A model generated the notes under the pieces. It worked only from the letters and a program-made list of their open reading frames with translations, was not told where the DNA came from and did not search any database. DNA of 64,000 nt from contig NZ_RXLO01000002.1 of assembly GCF_003958645.1 (NCBI RefSeq), positions 310,001 to 374,000 of the forward strand. The letters are read 5' to 3'. Below are positions 27,691-35,764 of the stretch, one piece after another. The position numbers and the translations under genes are program-made. Positions within the stretch are counted from its first letter, which is position 1; each line of letters starts with the position of its first letter. Origin of the DNA: Chitinophaga rhizosphaerae (lineage in GTDB: Bacteria > Bacteroidota > Bacteroidia > Chitinophagales > Chitinophagaceae).

Positions 27691-27714
27691 TCAATTCATT
27701 ATCAAACGAATAAA

Positions 27715-27744
27715 AAAGGCCGGTTGAACGTTCAACCGGCCTTT
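27715..27744. terminator. bidirectional terminator between ruvB and a response regulator gene
   Basis: A perfect 30-bp palindrome (15-bp arms) flanked by an A-run on the left and pyrimidines on the right, between two convergent genes. Confidence 0.8.
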
Positions 27745-27764
27745 CCACATCATATTTAATGGCG

Positions 27765-28466
27765 TCAGTCTTTCACCACGAGGCGGAAACCGTTGCCATG
27801 GATATTCACGATCTCGATATTGGAATCGTCTTTCAGGTATTTCCGTAGTTTGGCGATATACACGTCCATGCTGCGGCCGTTGAAATACGTATCGCTGCCC
27901 CAGATTTTCTTCAGTGCCACTTCGCGGGGAAGGAGGTCGTTCTTGTGCTCGCAAAGCATATGCAGCAGCTCGTTTTCCTTGGGCGACAGCGTATGGGAGT
28001 CGCTGCCTTTGACGAGCGTGCGCAGGCGGGAATTGAACTGGTATTGACCGATCCTGAACTCGAACTGCTCTTCTTCCTTATTGTTCAGTTCCTGGTTGCG
28101 TTTCAGGATGGCTTTGATTTTGAGAAGGAGCAGTTCGGAATCGAAGGGTTTGGAAATATAATCGTCGGCACCCAGTTTATAACCCTGGATGATGTCTTCC
28201 TTCATGGTTTTGGCGGAGAGGAAGAACAGGGGAATATCGGGGTCAACGTCCCGGATCTCTTCCGCCAGTTTGAACCCGTCCATATTGGGCATCATGATAT
28301 CGAGCAGGCAAATGTCGAACTTGTCCCGGCGGAAGGCTGCCAGCGCGAGGATGCCGTCCCTGCAAAGCTCCACGTCGTAATCGTTGAGTTCCAGGTAGTT
28401 CTTCAGTACCATTCCGAGGTTGGTGTCATCTTCGGCGAGCAGGATCTTGGGTTTGCGTTCTTCCAT
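27765..28466 (-). CDS. OmpR-family response regulator (RprY-like), orphan
   Basis: A 233-aa two-domain regulator. The receiver domain has the acidic pair AEDD and the phospho-acceptor D56 (CLLDIMMP), with K in SKPF. The C-terminal winged helix has LSPKENELLHMLCEHKNDLLPREVALKKIWG and the recognition part SMDVYIAKLRKYL. The ATG at 28466 was chosen over a frame that stays open to 28493 because a -7 element lies at 28491-28498. No sensor kinase is adjacent. It is similar over its length to the regulator at 31082-31783. Confidence 0.93.
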   Translation of the reverse strand: MEERKPKILLAEDDTNLGMVLKNYLELNDYDVELCRDGILALAAFRRDKFDICLLDIMMPNMDGFKLAEEIRDVDPDIPLFFLSAKTMKEDIIQGYKLGADDYISKPFDSELLLLKIKAILKRNQELNNKEEEQFEFRIGQYQFNSRLRTLVKGSDSHTLSPKENELLHMLCEHKNDLLPREVALKKIWGSDTYFNGRSMDVYIAKLRKYLKDDSNIEIVNIHGNGFRLVVKD

Positions 28467-28490
28467 ATTTAAAATAGATTGAGTCAGCAA

Positions 28491-28498
28491 CAAATATA
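28491..28498 (-). promoter_or_regulatory. candidate -7 element for the RprY-like regulator
   Basis: TATATTTG on the minus strand matches TANNTTTG exactly, 24 nt before the chosen ATG. No clear -33 element. Confidence 0.45.
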
Positions 28499-28526
28499 AC
28501 AGATAAAGATCATTCCGGTTCGGGCT

Positions 28527-29321
28527 TTAACGTTTCTTTACGAGTGAAGTGAGGGCCCAGCGGAGGTTGGAGAAGCTGATCATATCTACCTTGATGCTGC
28601 CGACGGAGATGGGAGAATCCACGCGGAGGGGGATTTTGTTGCCGTCGTCGCTTACCCACACGGTCATTTTTTCGCCGCCTTCGAAGATGGTGCCTTTGAT
28701 GAGGAGGGGCTTGAACTTGATGGCGCGGAAGGTGCCGTAGCGGGTTTCCACCTGTTCTTTGCCCATGTACCGGATGTAGATGTCGAACACTTCATCGTCG
28801 AGGAACATGGAAAAGGGGATTTTATCGCCGGGTTTGTATTTGTTGAAATCGATGTTGCGGGCGTAATAGATGGAGGAGATGACGTCCTGGATGCAGGCCG
28901 GTACCTTGAAATTGCCGAGCGTGCTGGTGGCGGTATTGGTTTCGCGGTTGAAGACGACGTTGTTGTATTTCTTGTAGCCGCCTTCGTTGATGTTGCGGAT
29001 GAAGCGCATGGGCAGCAGGGTGGCGGTGTCTATATAGCTTTCGTAGCGGTCGCGGACTTTGAAGAACCAGTCGTACGAGCGATACGTTTTCCCGTCGCCC
29101 ACTACATGATAGGCGTCTTTGCCGTTATATTTTTCGAGGGTGGTGGTGAAAGTGGCTTCCCCGGCGCCTACGAATACGCTGCCGAGATTATAGAACACTT
29201 TGAGCGTGAGGGTTTCGCTGGCTTTGAACGCCGTGTTGACGACACCGCAAAAGTTTTCCTGCGCCTTGGGCGAGGCGGGGTAAAACAACAGGCCGCATAG
29301 CAACAGTAAAACATACTTCAT
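28527..29321 (-). CDS. DUF3108 domain exported protein
   Basis: A 264-aa secreted protein with signal peptide MKYVLLLLCGLLFYPASPKAQ. The rest is beta-rich: GSVFVGAGEATFT, YRSYDWFFKVRDRYESYID and KMTVWVSDDGNKIPLRVDS are typical of DUF3108, a periplasmic beta-sandwich/barrel family related to lipid-binding LolA/LolB-like folds. Function is not known. It starts 10 nt after the flippase-like gene and is probably its operon partner, which fits envelope lipid work but does not prove it. Confidence 0.88.
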   Translation of the reverse strand: MKYVLLLLCGLLFYPASPKAQENFCGVVNTAFKASETLTLKVFYNLGSVFVGAGEATFTTTLEKYNGKDAYHVVGDGKTYRSYDWFFKVRDRYESYIDTATLLPMRFIRNINEGGYKKYNNVVFNRETNTATSTLGNFKVPACIQDVISSIYYARNIDFNKYKPGDKIPFSMFLDDEVFDIYIRYMGKEQVETRYGTFRAIKFKPLLIKGTIFEGGEKMTVWVSDDGNKIPLRVDSPISVGSIKVDMISFSNLRWALTSLVKKR

Positions 29322-29331
29322 CGATCGTTCG

Positions 29332-30339
29332 CTATTTATCTCTGAAAATCTTCACGCCGAGGAGCAACACGGCACCGATGGCGGCAGGCAGCACCAGGTT
29401 GATAAGCCAGATCGCCACCGTGGCGGCCAGTATGCCGGCGGCATTGGCGCTCAGGAGGCCCAGGAAGTGGAGGCTGACACTGCCCCGCAAGCCGATTTCC
29501 GCTATGGCTACCGTAGGGATCGCCGCCATAACCAGGTAGATCACACTGATCATGAAAAACCCTTCCCACCACACAAATGCAACTCCCAACGCATATAATA
29601 AAATCAAATACTGTGCCGTAAACACGATATACCGGATGGCACTCAAATACAGCAGGGTCCTCAATTCCGAGGGAGAATACCGGACAATCACCATGATGAA
29701 AACCTTCACCTTCCGCAGCCACTTCACCCGGTCTACCAGCGAAACCACCCATCGTAACCGAAAATAAAGGAATAAAACGGTGACACAAACCCCTATGAGT
29801 AAAGCAAGCGTTAATTTTTCCCTAAAACCCGGGGCAACAGCGGGCAATCCTTCCACATCGAACCGGTATATATAAAATATGGAGCCCGCCAGGCCGAAAA
29901 GCAGGGTGGCGATGATCTGGGAAAAGCTGCCTACTATGGTGGCGGCGATGGATTTGAGCTTGCTCGCATTGCTGAGGTACAGCATCCGGCCACCATATTC
30001 CCCGATGCGGTTGGGAGTGCTCACCGACACCGACACGCCGGTCAGGATAGCCCCGAAAGCCCGCCGGAACGGCACTTCTTCGAGCGGGCGGACCAATATC
30101 TGCCACTTCCGCGCCTCGATCCCCCAGTTCACCAGCATCATCAGGATCACCATCAGCAAAAGTACCCAACCCCTGTCGGCCACGATCTCCTGAATATGCG
30201 CCCAGGCCGCCGGCAGATTGTCCTGGTGCCGGATCTGCCTGATGATCGCAAAGGTTAACCAGGTGAAGAGCGCCCCGCCGAGGACGTAATTGAGGATTAT
30301 TTTGGTACTTTTGTTCAGACTTCGTCGAATTTTTGGCAA
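29332..30339 (-). CDS. flippase-like membrane protein (lysylphosphatidylglycerol synthase TM family)
   Basis: A protein of about 335 aa with eight or so membrane helices. The family pattern SVSTPNRIGEYGGR in the first third and IPTVAIAEIGLRGSVSLHF in the last third marks the LPG_synthase_TM (UPF0104) group, a flippase-like fold. No ATG gives a sensible start: the open frame begins at 30405 inside ruvC. I propose the TTG at 30339 (then PKIRRSLNKSTKIIL); homologues suggest that even the CTG at 30318 could serve. A -7 element at 30366-30373 supports a start near 30339. Confidence 0.85.
   Translation of the reverse strand: MPKIRRSLNKSTKIILNYVLGGALFTWLTFAIIRQIRHQDNLPAAWAHIQEIVADRGWVLLLMVILMMLVNWGIEARKWQILVRPLEEVPFRRAFGAILTGVSVSVSTPNRIGEYGGRMLYLSNASKLKSIAATIVGSFSQIIATLLFGLAGSIFYIYRFDVEGLPAVAPGFREKLTLALLIGVCVTVLFLYFRLRWVVSLVDRVKWLRKVKVFIMVIVRYSPSELRTLLYLSAIRYIVFTAQYLILLYALGVAFVWWEGFFMISVIYLVMAAIPTVAIAEIGLRGSVSLHFLGLLSANAAGILAATVAIWLINLVLPAAIGAVLLLGVKIFRDK
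30306..30313 (+). promoter_or_regulatory. candidate -7 element for ruvC
   Basis: TACTTTTG matches TANNTTTG exactly, 39 nt before the proposed ruvC TTG. It lies inside or at the very start of the divergent flippase-like gene. Confidence 0.45.
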
Positions 30340-30352
30340 AAATAGGCTCCGC

Positions 30353-30916
30353 TTGGCAAACAATACAAAAATAATTCTCGGGGTAGACCCCGGGACCATC
30401 ATCATGGGCTATGGCCTGATCGCCGTAAAAGGCCAGCATGCGGAGATCATCAAGATGGACGTTCTCAAGCTCAATCCTAAAATCGATCACTACGAAAGGC
30501 TCCGGAAAATCCATGACCGGATGAATGAAATCATCCGGGAACACAAACCAGTTTGTTGCGCTATCGAGGCGCCTTTCTTCGGCAAAAACGTGCAATCGAT
30601 GCTCAAACTCGGCCGGGCCCAGGGCGTGGCCATCGCCACGGCGATGCAGGCGGGGCTTACGGTTGCGGAATATTCCCCCAAGAAAGTGAAGCAGTCGATC
30701 ACCGGCAACGGCAATGCCAACAAGGAGCAGGTATGGCAGATGCTCCAACGCATCCTCCAATTCACCGAAGTGCCCGAATACCTGGATGCCACAGACGCGT
30801 TGGCGGTTGCCGTCTGCCATCATTTCCAGGATTCCAGCCCCCTCGTAACCACCGGTAAATCAAAAGGCTGGGAGAAATTCCTCCAACAGAATCCCGAAAG
30901 GCTCTCCAGACCTTGA
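30353..30916 (+). CDS. ruvC: crossover junction endodeoxyribonuclease RuvC
   Basis: A 187-aa Holliday junction resolvase if translation starts at TTG 30353 (then ANNTKIILGVDPGT). The catalytic acids are D12 (GVDPGT), E72 (AIEAPFF), D145 and D148 (DATDALAVAV), with the spacing expected for RuvC. There is no ATG at the right place; the open frame to TTG 30290 would add 21 residues that lie in the flippase gene and include the -7 element. The C-terminal tail (KSKGWEKFLQQNPERLSRP) is basic, as usual. Confidence 0.94.
   Translation: MANNTKIILGVDPGTIIMGYGLIAVKGQHAEIIKMDVLKLNPKIDHYERLRKIHDRMNEIIREHKPVCCAIEAPFFGKNVQSMLKLGRAQGVAIATAMQAGLTVAEYSPKKVKQSITGNGNANKEQVWQMLQRILQFTEVPEYLDATDALAVAVCHHFQDSSPLVTTGKSKGWEKFLQQNPERLSRP
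30366..30373 (-). promoter_or_regulatory. candidate -7 element for the flippase-like gene
   Basis: TATTTTTG on the minus strand matches TANNTTTG exactly and lies within the first codons of ruvC, 26 nt before the proposed TTG start at 30339. Confidence 0.4.
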
Positions 30917-30947
30917 TGCAAATTGAACATAATCCCACCGGCCGATG

Positions 30948-30977
30948 TTTGTTAATTGAGAAATTGTACTTATTTTG
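30948..30977 (+). promoter_or_regulatory. promoter of the response regulator at 31082
   Basis: TTTG (30948-30951), a 19-nt spacer and TATTTTG (30971-30977) fit the Bacteroidota promoter form, with the -7 element one base short of TANNTTTG. The leader would be about 100 nt. Confidence 0.45.
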
Positions 30978-31081
30978 AACTGAAATAAGGCTGAATAGCG
31001 CCCTGAACCAGTACCGCGGGGCGCCTACAAGTGTTACTAATGAAATTTTTTACCTTTTATCACCCCTAATTTTTTTCGTAG

Positions 31082-31783
31082 ATGGATACGAAGGCTAGAA
31101 TTTTACTAGTGGAGGATGATTATAACCTGGGTGCTATTACCAAAAAACGTTTGGAAGAATCCGGATACGAGGTGACCCATTGCTCTGATGGAGAAATAGC
31201 CTGGAAAACGTTTCAAAAAAGCCTGTACGATATATGTCTGCTCGATGTGGTGATGCCCAAGAAAAACGGCTTTGAACTGGCCCGGCAAATTCGGCAGAAG
31301 AACGATCTGATCCCTATTCTCTTCCTCACTTCCAAGTCGCAGGACGAAGACAAGATCAGCGGTTTCAAACATGGCGCGGACGATTACGTAACCAAACCTT
31401 TTTCCATGCAGGAGTTGCTCCTGCGTATCGAAGTTTTCCTGAAACGGACACGGCCCCTCAATGCAGACAAACGCTCCACCTATACCGTCGGCAAAACGAC
31501 GTTCGACTATGGCGAGCTGAAACTGATGGACAGTTCCGGCAAGCTAAAGGCGAGCCTTACCCAGAAAGAGGCCGATCTTTTGAAGTTTTTCTGCGAGAAT
31601 GCCAACAAAACCCTGAAAAGGGAAGAAATCCTGTACCACGTGTGGGGGAAAGACGATTATTTCCTCGGCAGAAGCATGGACGTCTTCATTACGAAAATCC
31701 GTAAGCATTTTGTCGACGACAAAGACGTGAAGCTGGAAACGCTGCACGGCATCGGGTTCAAGTTCTACGTTCCGACCCTTTAA
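31082..31783 (+). CDS. OmpR-family response regulator, orphan
   Basis: A 233-aa regulator with receiver domain (VEDD, phospho-acceptor D55 in CLLDVVMP, K in TKPF) and C-terminal winged helix (LTQKEADLLKFFCENANKTLKREEILYHVWG, then SMDVFITKIRKHF). It has no adjacent kinase. It resembles the regulator at 27765-28466, so the two are probably paralogues. Its stop codon overlaps that of the convergent HIT gene within TTAA at 31780-31783. Confidence 0.93.
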   Translation: MDTKARILLVEDDYNLGAITKKRLEESGYEVTHCSDGEIAWKTFQKSLYDICLLDVVMPKKNGFELARQIRQKNDLIPILFLTSKSQDEDKISGFKHGADDYVTKPFSMQELLLRIEVFLKRTRPLNADKRSTYTVGKTTFDYGELKLMDSSGKLKASLTQKEADLLKFFCENANKTLKREEILYHVWGKDDYFLGRSMDVFITKIRKHFVDDKDVKLETLHGIGFKFYVPTL

Positions 31784-32181
31784 GCGTTACGCTCCAGTTC
31801 CGCTACGATTTTTTCCTGGATCGCCTTCAGTTCTTCAGGCTGCAGTTTCAGCTTGGGGCGGGTGAAATTGAGATCGTCGGCCGAGTTGATCGGTACGAGG
31901 TGAAGGTGCGCGTGCGGCACTTCGAGGCCCATAACGCTGATGCCTACCCGGTTACAGGGTACCACGGCTTCGATGGCTTTCGCGATGGGGCGGGCGAAGA
32001 GCAGGTACTCCGCCAGGTACGCATCGTCTACATCAAAGAATTTGTCTACTTCCGTTTTGGGGATGACCAGGGTGTGGCCTTCCATCATGGGGAAGATGTC
32101 GAGGAACGCGTAAAACTTGTCGTTTTCCGCGATTTTATAGCTCGGAATGTCTCCTTTGATGATTTTTGAGAAGATGGTCAT
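31780..32181 (-). CDS. HIT-family nucleotide hydrolase
   Basis: A 133-aa histidine-triad protein. The active site HxHxH is HAHLHLVP near residue 90. The N-terminus IFSKIIKGDIPSYKIAEND and LVIPKTEVDKFFDVDD are typical of the bacterial HinT/Hit branch, which hydrolyses phosphoramidates and dinucleotides such as adenosine-5'-phosphoramidate. It lies downstream of greA on the same strand, but a strong terminator separates them. Confidence 0.95.
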   Translation of the reverse strand: MTIFSKIIKGDIPSYKIAENDKFYAFLDIFPMMEGHTLVIPKTEVDKFFDVDDAYLAEYLLFARPIAKAIEAVVPCNRVGISVMGLEVPHAHLHLVPINSADDLNFTRPKLKLQPEELKAIQEKIVAELERNA

Positions 32182-32223
32182 GTGTCGGGTCGCTTTTTGC
32201 TCGGTATAAAGCTACAATATTTG

Positions 32224-32257
32224 GCATAAAAAAAGGCCCCCGCGCGCGGGGGCCTTT
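32224..32257 (-). terminator. intrinsic terminator after greA
   Basis: A perfect 26-bp GC-rich palindrome (32232-32257). On the minus strand it is followed by a run of Ts, as expected for termination after greA. Confidence 0.88.
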
Positions 32258-32276
32258 CCTATTATCGCCGCCGCTA

Positions 32277-32750
32277 TTACACGGTGATGTGGTCGATTTT
32301 GAAACGGAGCTTGCCGTTGGGGGCCGTAACATCGGCTTCTTCGCCAACTTTCTTGCCCAGCAGACCTTTGCCGATGGGGGAAGTAACAGAGATCTTGCCG
32401 AGTTTCAGATCGGCTTCTTTCTCGGAAACCAGCTGGTAAGTGATGGTTTTCTTATTGGCGAGATTGGTAATGGTCACTTTACAGAGGATAGACACTTTGG
32501 AAGTATCGATATCGCCCGCTTCCACCACGCGCGCCGTAGCGATGGCGTTTTCCAGCGTGGCGATCTTGGCTTCGTGAAGCCCCTGTGCTTCTTTGGCTGC
32601 GTCGTATTCCGCGTTTTCTTTCAAATCCCCTTTCTCACGCGCCTCCGAAATGGCACGCGCAATCTCCGCCCGTCCTTTGGTCTTGAGTTGCGTCAGCTCA
32701 TCTCTCATCTGGTCAAGGGTCTCTTTGGTAACGTAATTTACGCCAGACAT
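32277..32750 (-). CDS. greA: transcription elongation factor GreA
   Basis: A 157-aa factor that rescues backtracked RNA polymerase by stimulating cleavage of the 3' RNA end. The N-terminal coiled coil contains the acidic tip EKGDLKENAEYDAAKEAQG, whose Asp/Glu pair acts in the polymerase secondary channel. The C-terminal FKBP-like domain ends with SPIGKGLLGKKVGEEADVTAPNG. Length and both domains are normal. Confidence 0.97.
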   Translation of the reverse strand: MSGVNYVTKETLDQMRDELTQLKTKGRAEIARAISEAREKGDLKENAEYDAAKEAQGLHEAKIATLENAIATARVVEAGDIDTSKVSILCKVTITNLANKKTITYQLVSEKEADLKLGKISVTSPIGKGLLGKKVGEEADVTAPNGKLRFKIDHITV

Positions 32751-32828
32751 ACCTGAATGTTTTAGTTGTATAGAAAAAAAAATTAACGCCCTCGCTTTCG
32801 CAAAGACGTCAATTCGTTGTCAGTATTG

Positions 32829-32836
32829 CAAATATA
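32829..32836 (-). promoter_or_regulatory. candidate -7 element for greA
   Basis: TATATTTG on the minus strand matches TANNTTTG exactly. The leader to the greA ATG would be about 75 nt. No clear -33 element. Confidence 0.4.
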
Positions 32837-32906
32837 ACTTTTTTTCGTTCGGAACCCTCCCCCCTATCAAATATTAAAATGCTTAATATGGAGGGATTCC
32901 CATATG

Positions 32907-33833
32907 CTACAATCCCAGTTTTTCCAGCACCACTTTCGCCATTTTGATGCTCGCTTCATGGCTGTATCCGGCGATATGCGGGGTTAGCACCGCCCGCGGG
33001 TGTTCCAGCAGGAACTGGAACTCGGCTTTCTCGGTTTCGCTGAACGTATCGAGCTTTTCGTTTTCCAGCACGTCGAGCGCCGCGCCGGCGAGGGCGCCGT
33101 TTTCCAGGGCTTTCACCACGTCTGCCGTTTTCACGACTTTCCCGCGGGAAGTATTGAGCAGGAACACGGGTTTGCGGAAAGCCCGGAAGAAGGACATGTT
33201 CCCCAAATGCCGGGTCTCCTCCGTGAGCGGCAGATGCAAACTCACGATGTCTGCCTCCCTGAAAATGGCTTCCAGCGAAGCTTCCTCCACGAATTCGTCG
33301 CCGAAGCCGCTTTTGTATTTGTCGAACGCGAGGATCTTCATGTCGAACCCGCGGAGCCTTTTCGCGAAGGCGCCGCCGGTATGGCCGTAACCAATGATGC
33401 CGACGGTTTTCCCGCCCAGTTCCCAGGCCCGGTTGCCGTCGCGCTCCCAAATGCCGTTGCGCAGTTCGAGGTTGCTTTTTAAAAGATTATGCATGAGCAT
33501 TACCAGCATGCCTACGGCCTGTTCGCCCACGGTATCGCGGTTGCCTTCGGGGCTGCTCGCCAGCCGGATGCCTTTCTCCGCGGCGTATGCCGTATCGATC
33601 AGCTCCATCCCCGATCCCAGGCGACCGATCCATTCCAGCTGCGCGGCCCGGTCGAGCATCGCCTTGTCTACCTTGATCCTTGTGGTCACGATCAGCCCGG
33701 AAGCCGTGTGGATGGAAGCCGCCAGCTCTTCGTAGGTGATGGAAGGCCGGTAGTCGACCGCAAAGCCCTTCTCCTGTAATTCATTGATCAGATATTCGTG
33801 TACTTTGGCCGTGATGATTACTTGCTTGCTCAT
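32907..33833 (-). CDS. D-isomer-specific 2-hydroxyacid dehydrogenase
   Basis: A 308-aa NAD-dependent dehydrogenase. The Rossmann motif is GIIGYGHTGGAFAKRL, the catalytic Arg lies in LLNTSRGKVV, Glu in the segment DVLENEKL, and His in LTPHIAGYSHEA. The family includes phosphoglycerate (SerA), glycerate and lactate dehydrogenases; no ACT domain is present, so it is not a full-length regulated SerA. The ATG overlaps the rsmA stop by 4 nt (ATGA), showing translational coupling. Confidence 0.92.
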   Translation of the reverse strand: MSKQVIITAKVHEYLINELQEKGFAVDYRPSITYEELAASIHTASGLIVTTRIKVDKAMLDRAAQLEWIGRLGSGMELIDTAYAAEKGIRLASSPEGNRDTVGEQAVGMLVMLMHNLLKSNLELRNGIWERDGNRAWELGGKTVGIIGYGHTGGAFAKRLRGFDMKILAFDKYKSGFGDEFVEEASLEAIFREADIVSLHLPLTEETRHLGNMSFFRAFRKPVFLLNTSRGKVVKTADVVKALENGALAGAALDVLENEKLDTFSETEKAEFQFLLEHPRAVLTPHIAGYSHEASIKMAKVVLEKLGL

Positions 33834-34582
33834 AACATGTGTTCGGTGAGGGCTACGAAATCAGCTACTGTAAGCTCTTCCGCGCGTTTCGTAAATATGG
33901 GTTCCTGTAAATATTCTTTTTTGAACAGTCCTTTCAAAGGGTTGCGCAACTGCTTGCGGCGCTGGCCGAAGGCGGTTTTCACCAGGAGGGTGAATTTCTT
34001 CCAGTTCTTCACTTCGTAGGGCGTTTCGAGCCGGGTGCAGCGGATGACGCCGGATTTGACTTTCGGCGGCGGGTTGAAGCAGTTTTCGTGTACATCGAAC
34101 AGGTATTCGATCCTGTACTCCGCCTGCAGCAATACGCTGAGGATGCCGTATTCCTTGTTCCCGTGCCCCGCGGCAATGCGCTGCGCCACTTCTTTCTGGA
34201 ACATGCCCACCACAAGAGGTATCTGCTCCTTCCAGTCGAGCACGCGGAACATGATCTGGGTGGAGATGTTGTAGGGGAAATTGCCGATGATGGCGAACGG
34301 CCCGGTGAAGGGAGCCGCCATTTCCAGGAAACTTTCGTTGATGATCCTGCCGGTGATGGCGGGGAATGTTTTTTCGAGGTACTGGACCTTTTCGGTATCG
34401 AGTTCCACGGCTTTGAAGGCGATGTCCGGGATCTCCAGCAGGTATTTGGTGATGGCGCCGGCACCGGGGCCCACTTCCAGCAGCTGCATCCCCGGCGTAA
34501 CGGGCAATGCCTCCACGATCTTGCGGCACATGTTCTCGTCTTTGAGGAAATGTTGGCCTAATGACTTTTTCAGCGTATACAT
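33830..34582 (-). CDS. rsmA: 16S rRNA (adenine1518/1519-N6)-dimethyltransferase RsmA (KsgA)
   Basis: A 250-aa SAM-dependent methyltransferase that dimethylates two adjacent adenines at the 3' end of 16S rRNA in late 30S assembly. Motif I is LEVGPGAGAITKYL and the catalytic motif IV is NFPYNIST. The N-terminal KKSLGQHFLKDENM is the hallmark of the family. It is first in a two-gene operon with the hydroxyacid dehydrogenase and divergent from pdxA. Confidence 0.97.
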   Translation of the reverse strand: MYTLKKSLGQHFLKDENMCRKIVEALPVTPGMQLLEVGPGAGAITKYLLEIPDIAFKAVELDTEKVQYLEKTFPAITGRIINESFLEMAAPFTGPFAIIGNFPYNISTQIMFRVLDWKEQIPLVVGMFQKEVAQRIAAGHGNKEYGILSVLLQAEYRIEYLFDVHENCFNPPPKVKSGVIRCTRLETPYEVKNWKKFTLLVKTAFGQRRKQLRNPLKGLFKKEYLQEPIFTKRAEELTVADFVALTEHML

Positions 34583-34598
34583 GGAACAGAATAAGCTG

Positions 34599-34606
34599 CA
34601 AATTTA
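34599..34606 (-). promoter_or_regulatory. candidate -7 element for rsmA
   Basis: TAAATTTG on the minus strand matches TANNTTTG exactly, 16 nt before the rsmA ATG. No clear -33 element. Confidence 0.4.
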
Positions 34607-34657
34607 AGGAATCCCCGGCAGTTTGCCCCCGGGGGCCTATCTGTCAACTATAACACG

Positions 34658-34665
34658 TATATTTG
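34658..34665 (+). promoter_or_regulatory. candidate -7 element for pdxA
   Basis: TATATTTG matches TANNTTTG exactly, 19 nt before the pdxA ATG. The -33 region is weak. Confidence 0.45.
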
Positions 34666-34684
34666 TTGGATATTTCGTTTACTC

Positions 34685-35764
34685 ATGAGCTCAGCAAACG
34701 CACATACGCACCGCCCCGTTATCGGGATCTCCGCAGGAGACCTGAACAGCATCGGCCTGGAGATCATCATCAAGACTTTTGCCGACAGCCGGATGCTTGA
34801 ATTGTGCACCCCCGTGGTTTTCGCTTCCAACAAAGCGATCAATTTCTACCGAAAACTGCTCAACGAGAACAATTTCAATTACCAGAGCATCAAGGATTTC
34901 ACCAAACTGAACCCCAAACAGGTGAGCGTTTTCAACTGCTGGGAAGAAGAAGTCCAGATCACGCCCGGCATTTTGAACGAAACCGGCGGCAAATACGCCG
35001 CCCGCTCCCTCGCGGTAGCCGTGGAAAGCCTCAAGGCCAAACAGATCGAAGGCCTCGTGACCGCTCCCATCCATAAAAAGAACATCCAGTCGAAGGATTT
35101 CGACTTCACCGGCCATACCCCCTACCTCCGCAATGCCTTTAACAGCAAGGATGTCCTCATGTTCATGACGGCAGACAATATGCGTGTGGGCCTGCTTAGC
35201 GAGCATGTTCCCGTTTCGGAAGTCGCCAAATATGTGACCAAGGAAAACATCCTCGCCAAGATCGCCATGATGAAAGACAGCCTCGTGCGCGATTTCGGGA
35301 TCGACAATCCGCGCATCGCCGTACTGGGCCTCAATCCGCATGCGGGAGACGAGGGTTTGATCGGCAACGAGGAAATCCAGCAGATCGCCCCGGCCATCCG
35401 CGAAGCCAAGCAGCGCGGCACTTTGACCTTCGGCCCCTATAGTGCAGACGCCTTCTTCGCCCGCGAAATGTACACGAAGTTCGACGGCGTGCTGGCCATG
35501 TATCACGACCAGGGCCTCATCCCCTTCAAATCCCTCGCCAGCGGCGAAGGCATCAACTACACCGCCGGCCTCCCCATCGTACGTACCTCGCCCGACCATG
35601 GCACCGCCTTCGATATCGCAGGTAAAAACATGGCAGACGAAGCCTCGTTCCGGCAAGCCGTGTATTCCTGCCTCGACATCATCGCCCAGCGCAAGGAATA
35701 CGCGGAAAACACCCGCAATCCCCTGAAGAAAACGGAGATCGCTTCGGAAAGAGGCGCCGTATAA
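34685..35764 (+). CDS. pdxA: 4-hydroxythreonine-4-phosphate dehydrogenase PdxA
   Basis: A 359-aa metal- and NAD-dependent dehydrogenase of pyridoxal 5'-phosphate synthesis (DXP-dependent route). Motifs visible are GISAGDLNSIGLEI near the N-terminus, TAPIHKK, FTGHTPYL (metal-binding His), LNPHAGDEG and YHDQGLIPFK. The C-terminal GTAFDIAGK is typical. Length is slightly above E. coli PdxA. Its stop abuts that of the convergent methyltransferase gene with no base between and no terminator. Confidence 0.96.
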   Translation: MSSANAHTHRPVIGISAGDLNSIGLEIIIKTFADSRMLELCTPVVFASNKAINFYRKLLNENNFNYQSIKDFTKLNPKQVSVFNCWEEEVQITPGILNETGGKYAARSLAVAVESLKAKQIEGLVTAPIHKKNIQSKDFDFTGHTPYLRNAFNSKDVLMFMTADNMRVGLLSEHVPVSEVAKYVTKENILAKIAMMKDSLVRDFGIDNPRIAVLGLNPHAGDEGLIGNEEIQQIAPAIREAKQRGTLTFGPYSADAFFAREMYTKFDGVLAMYHDQGLIPFKSLASGEGINYTAGLPIVRTSPDHGTAFDIAGKNMADEASFRQAVYSCLDIIAQRKEYAENTRNPLKKTEIASERGAV

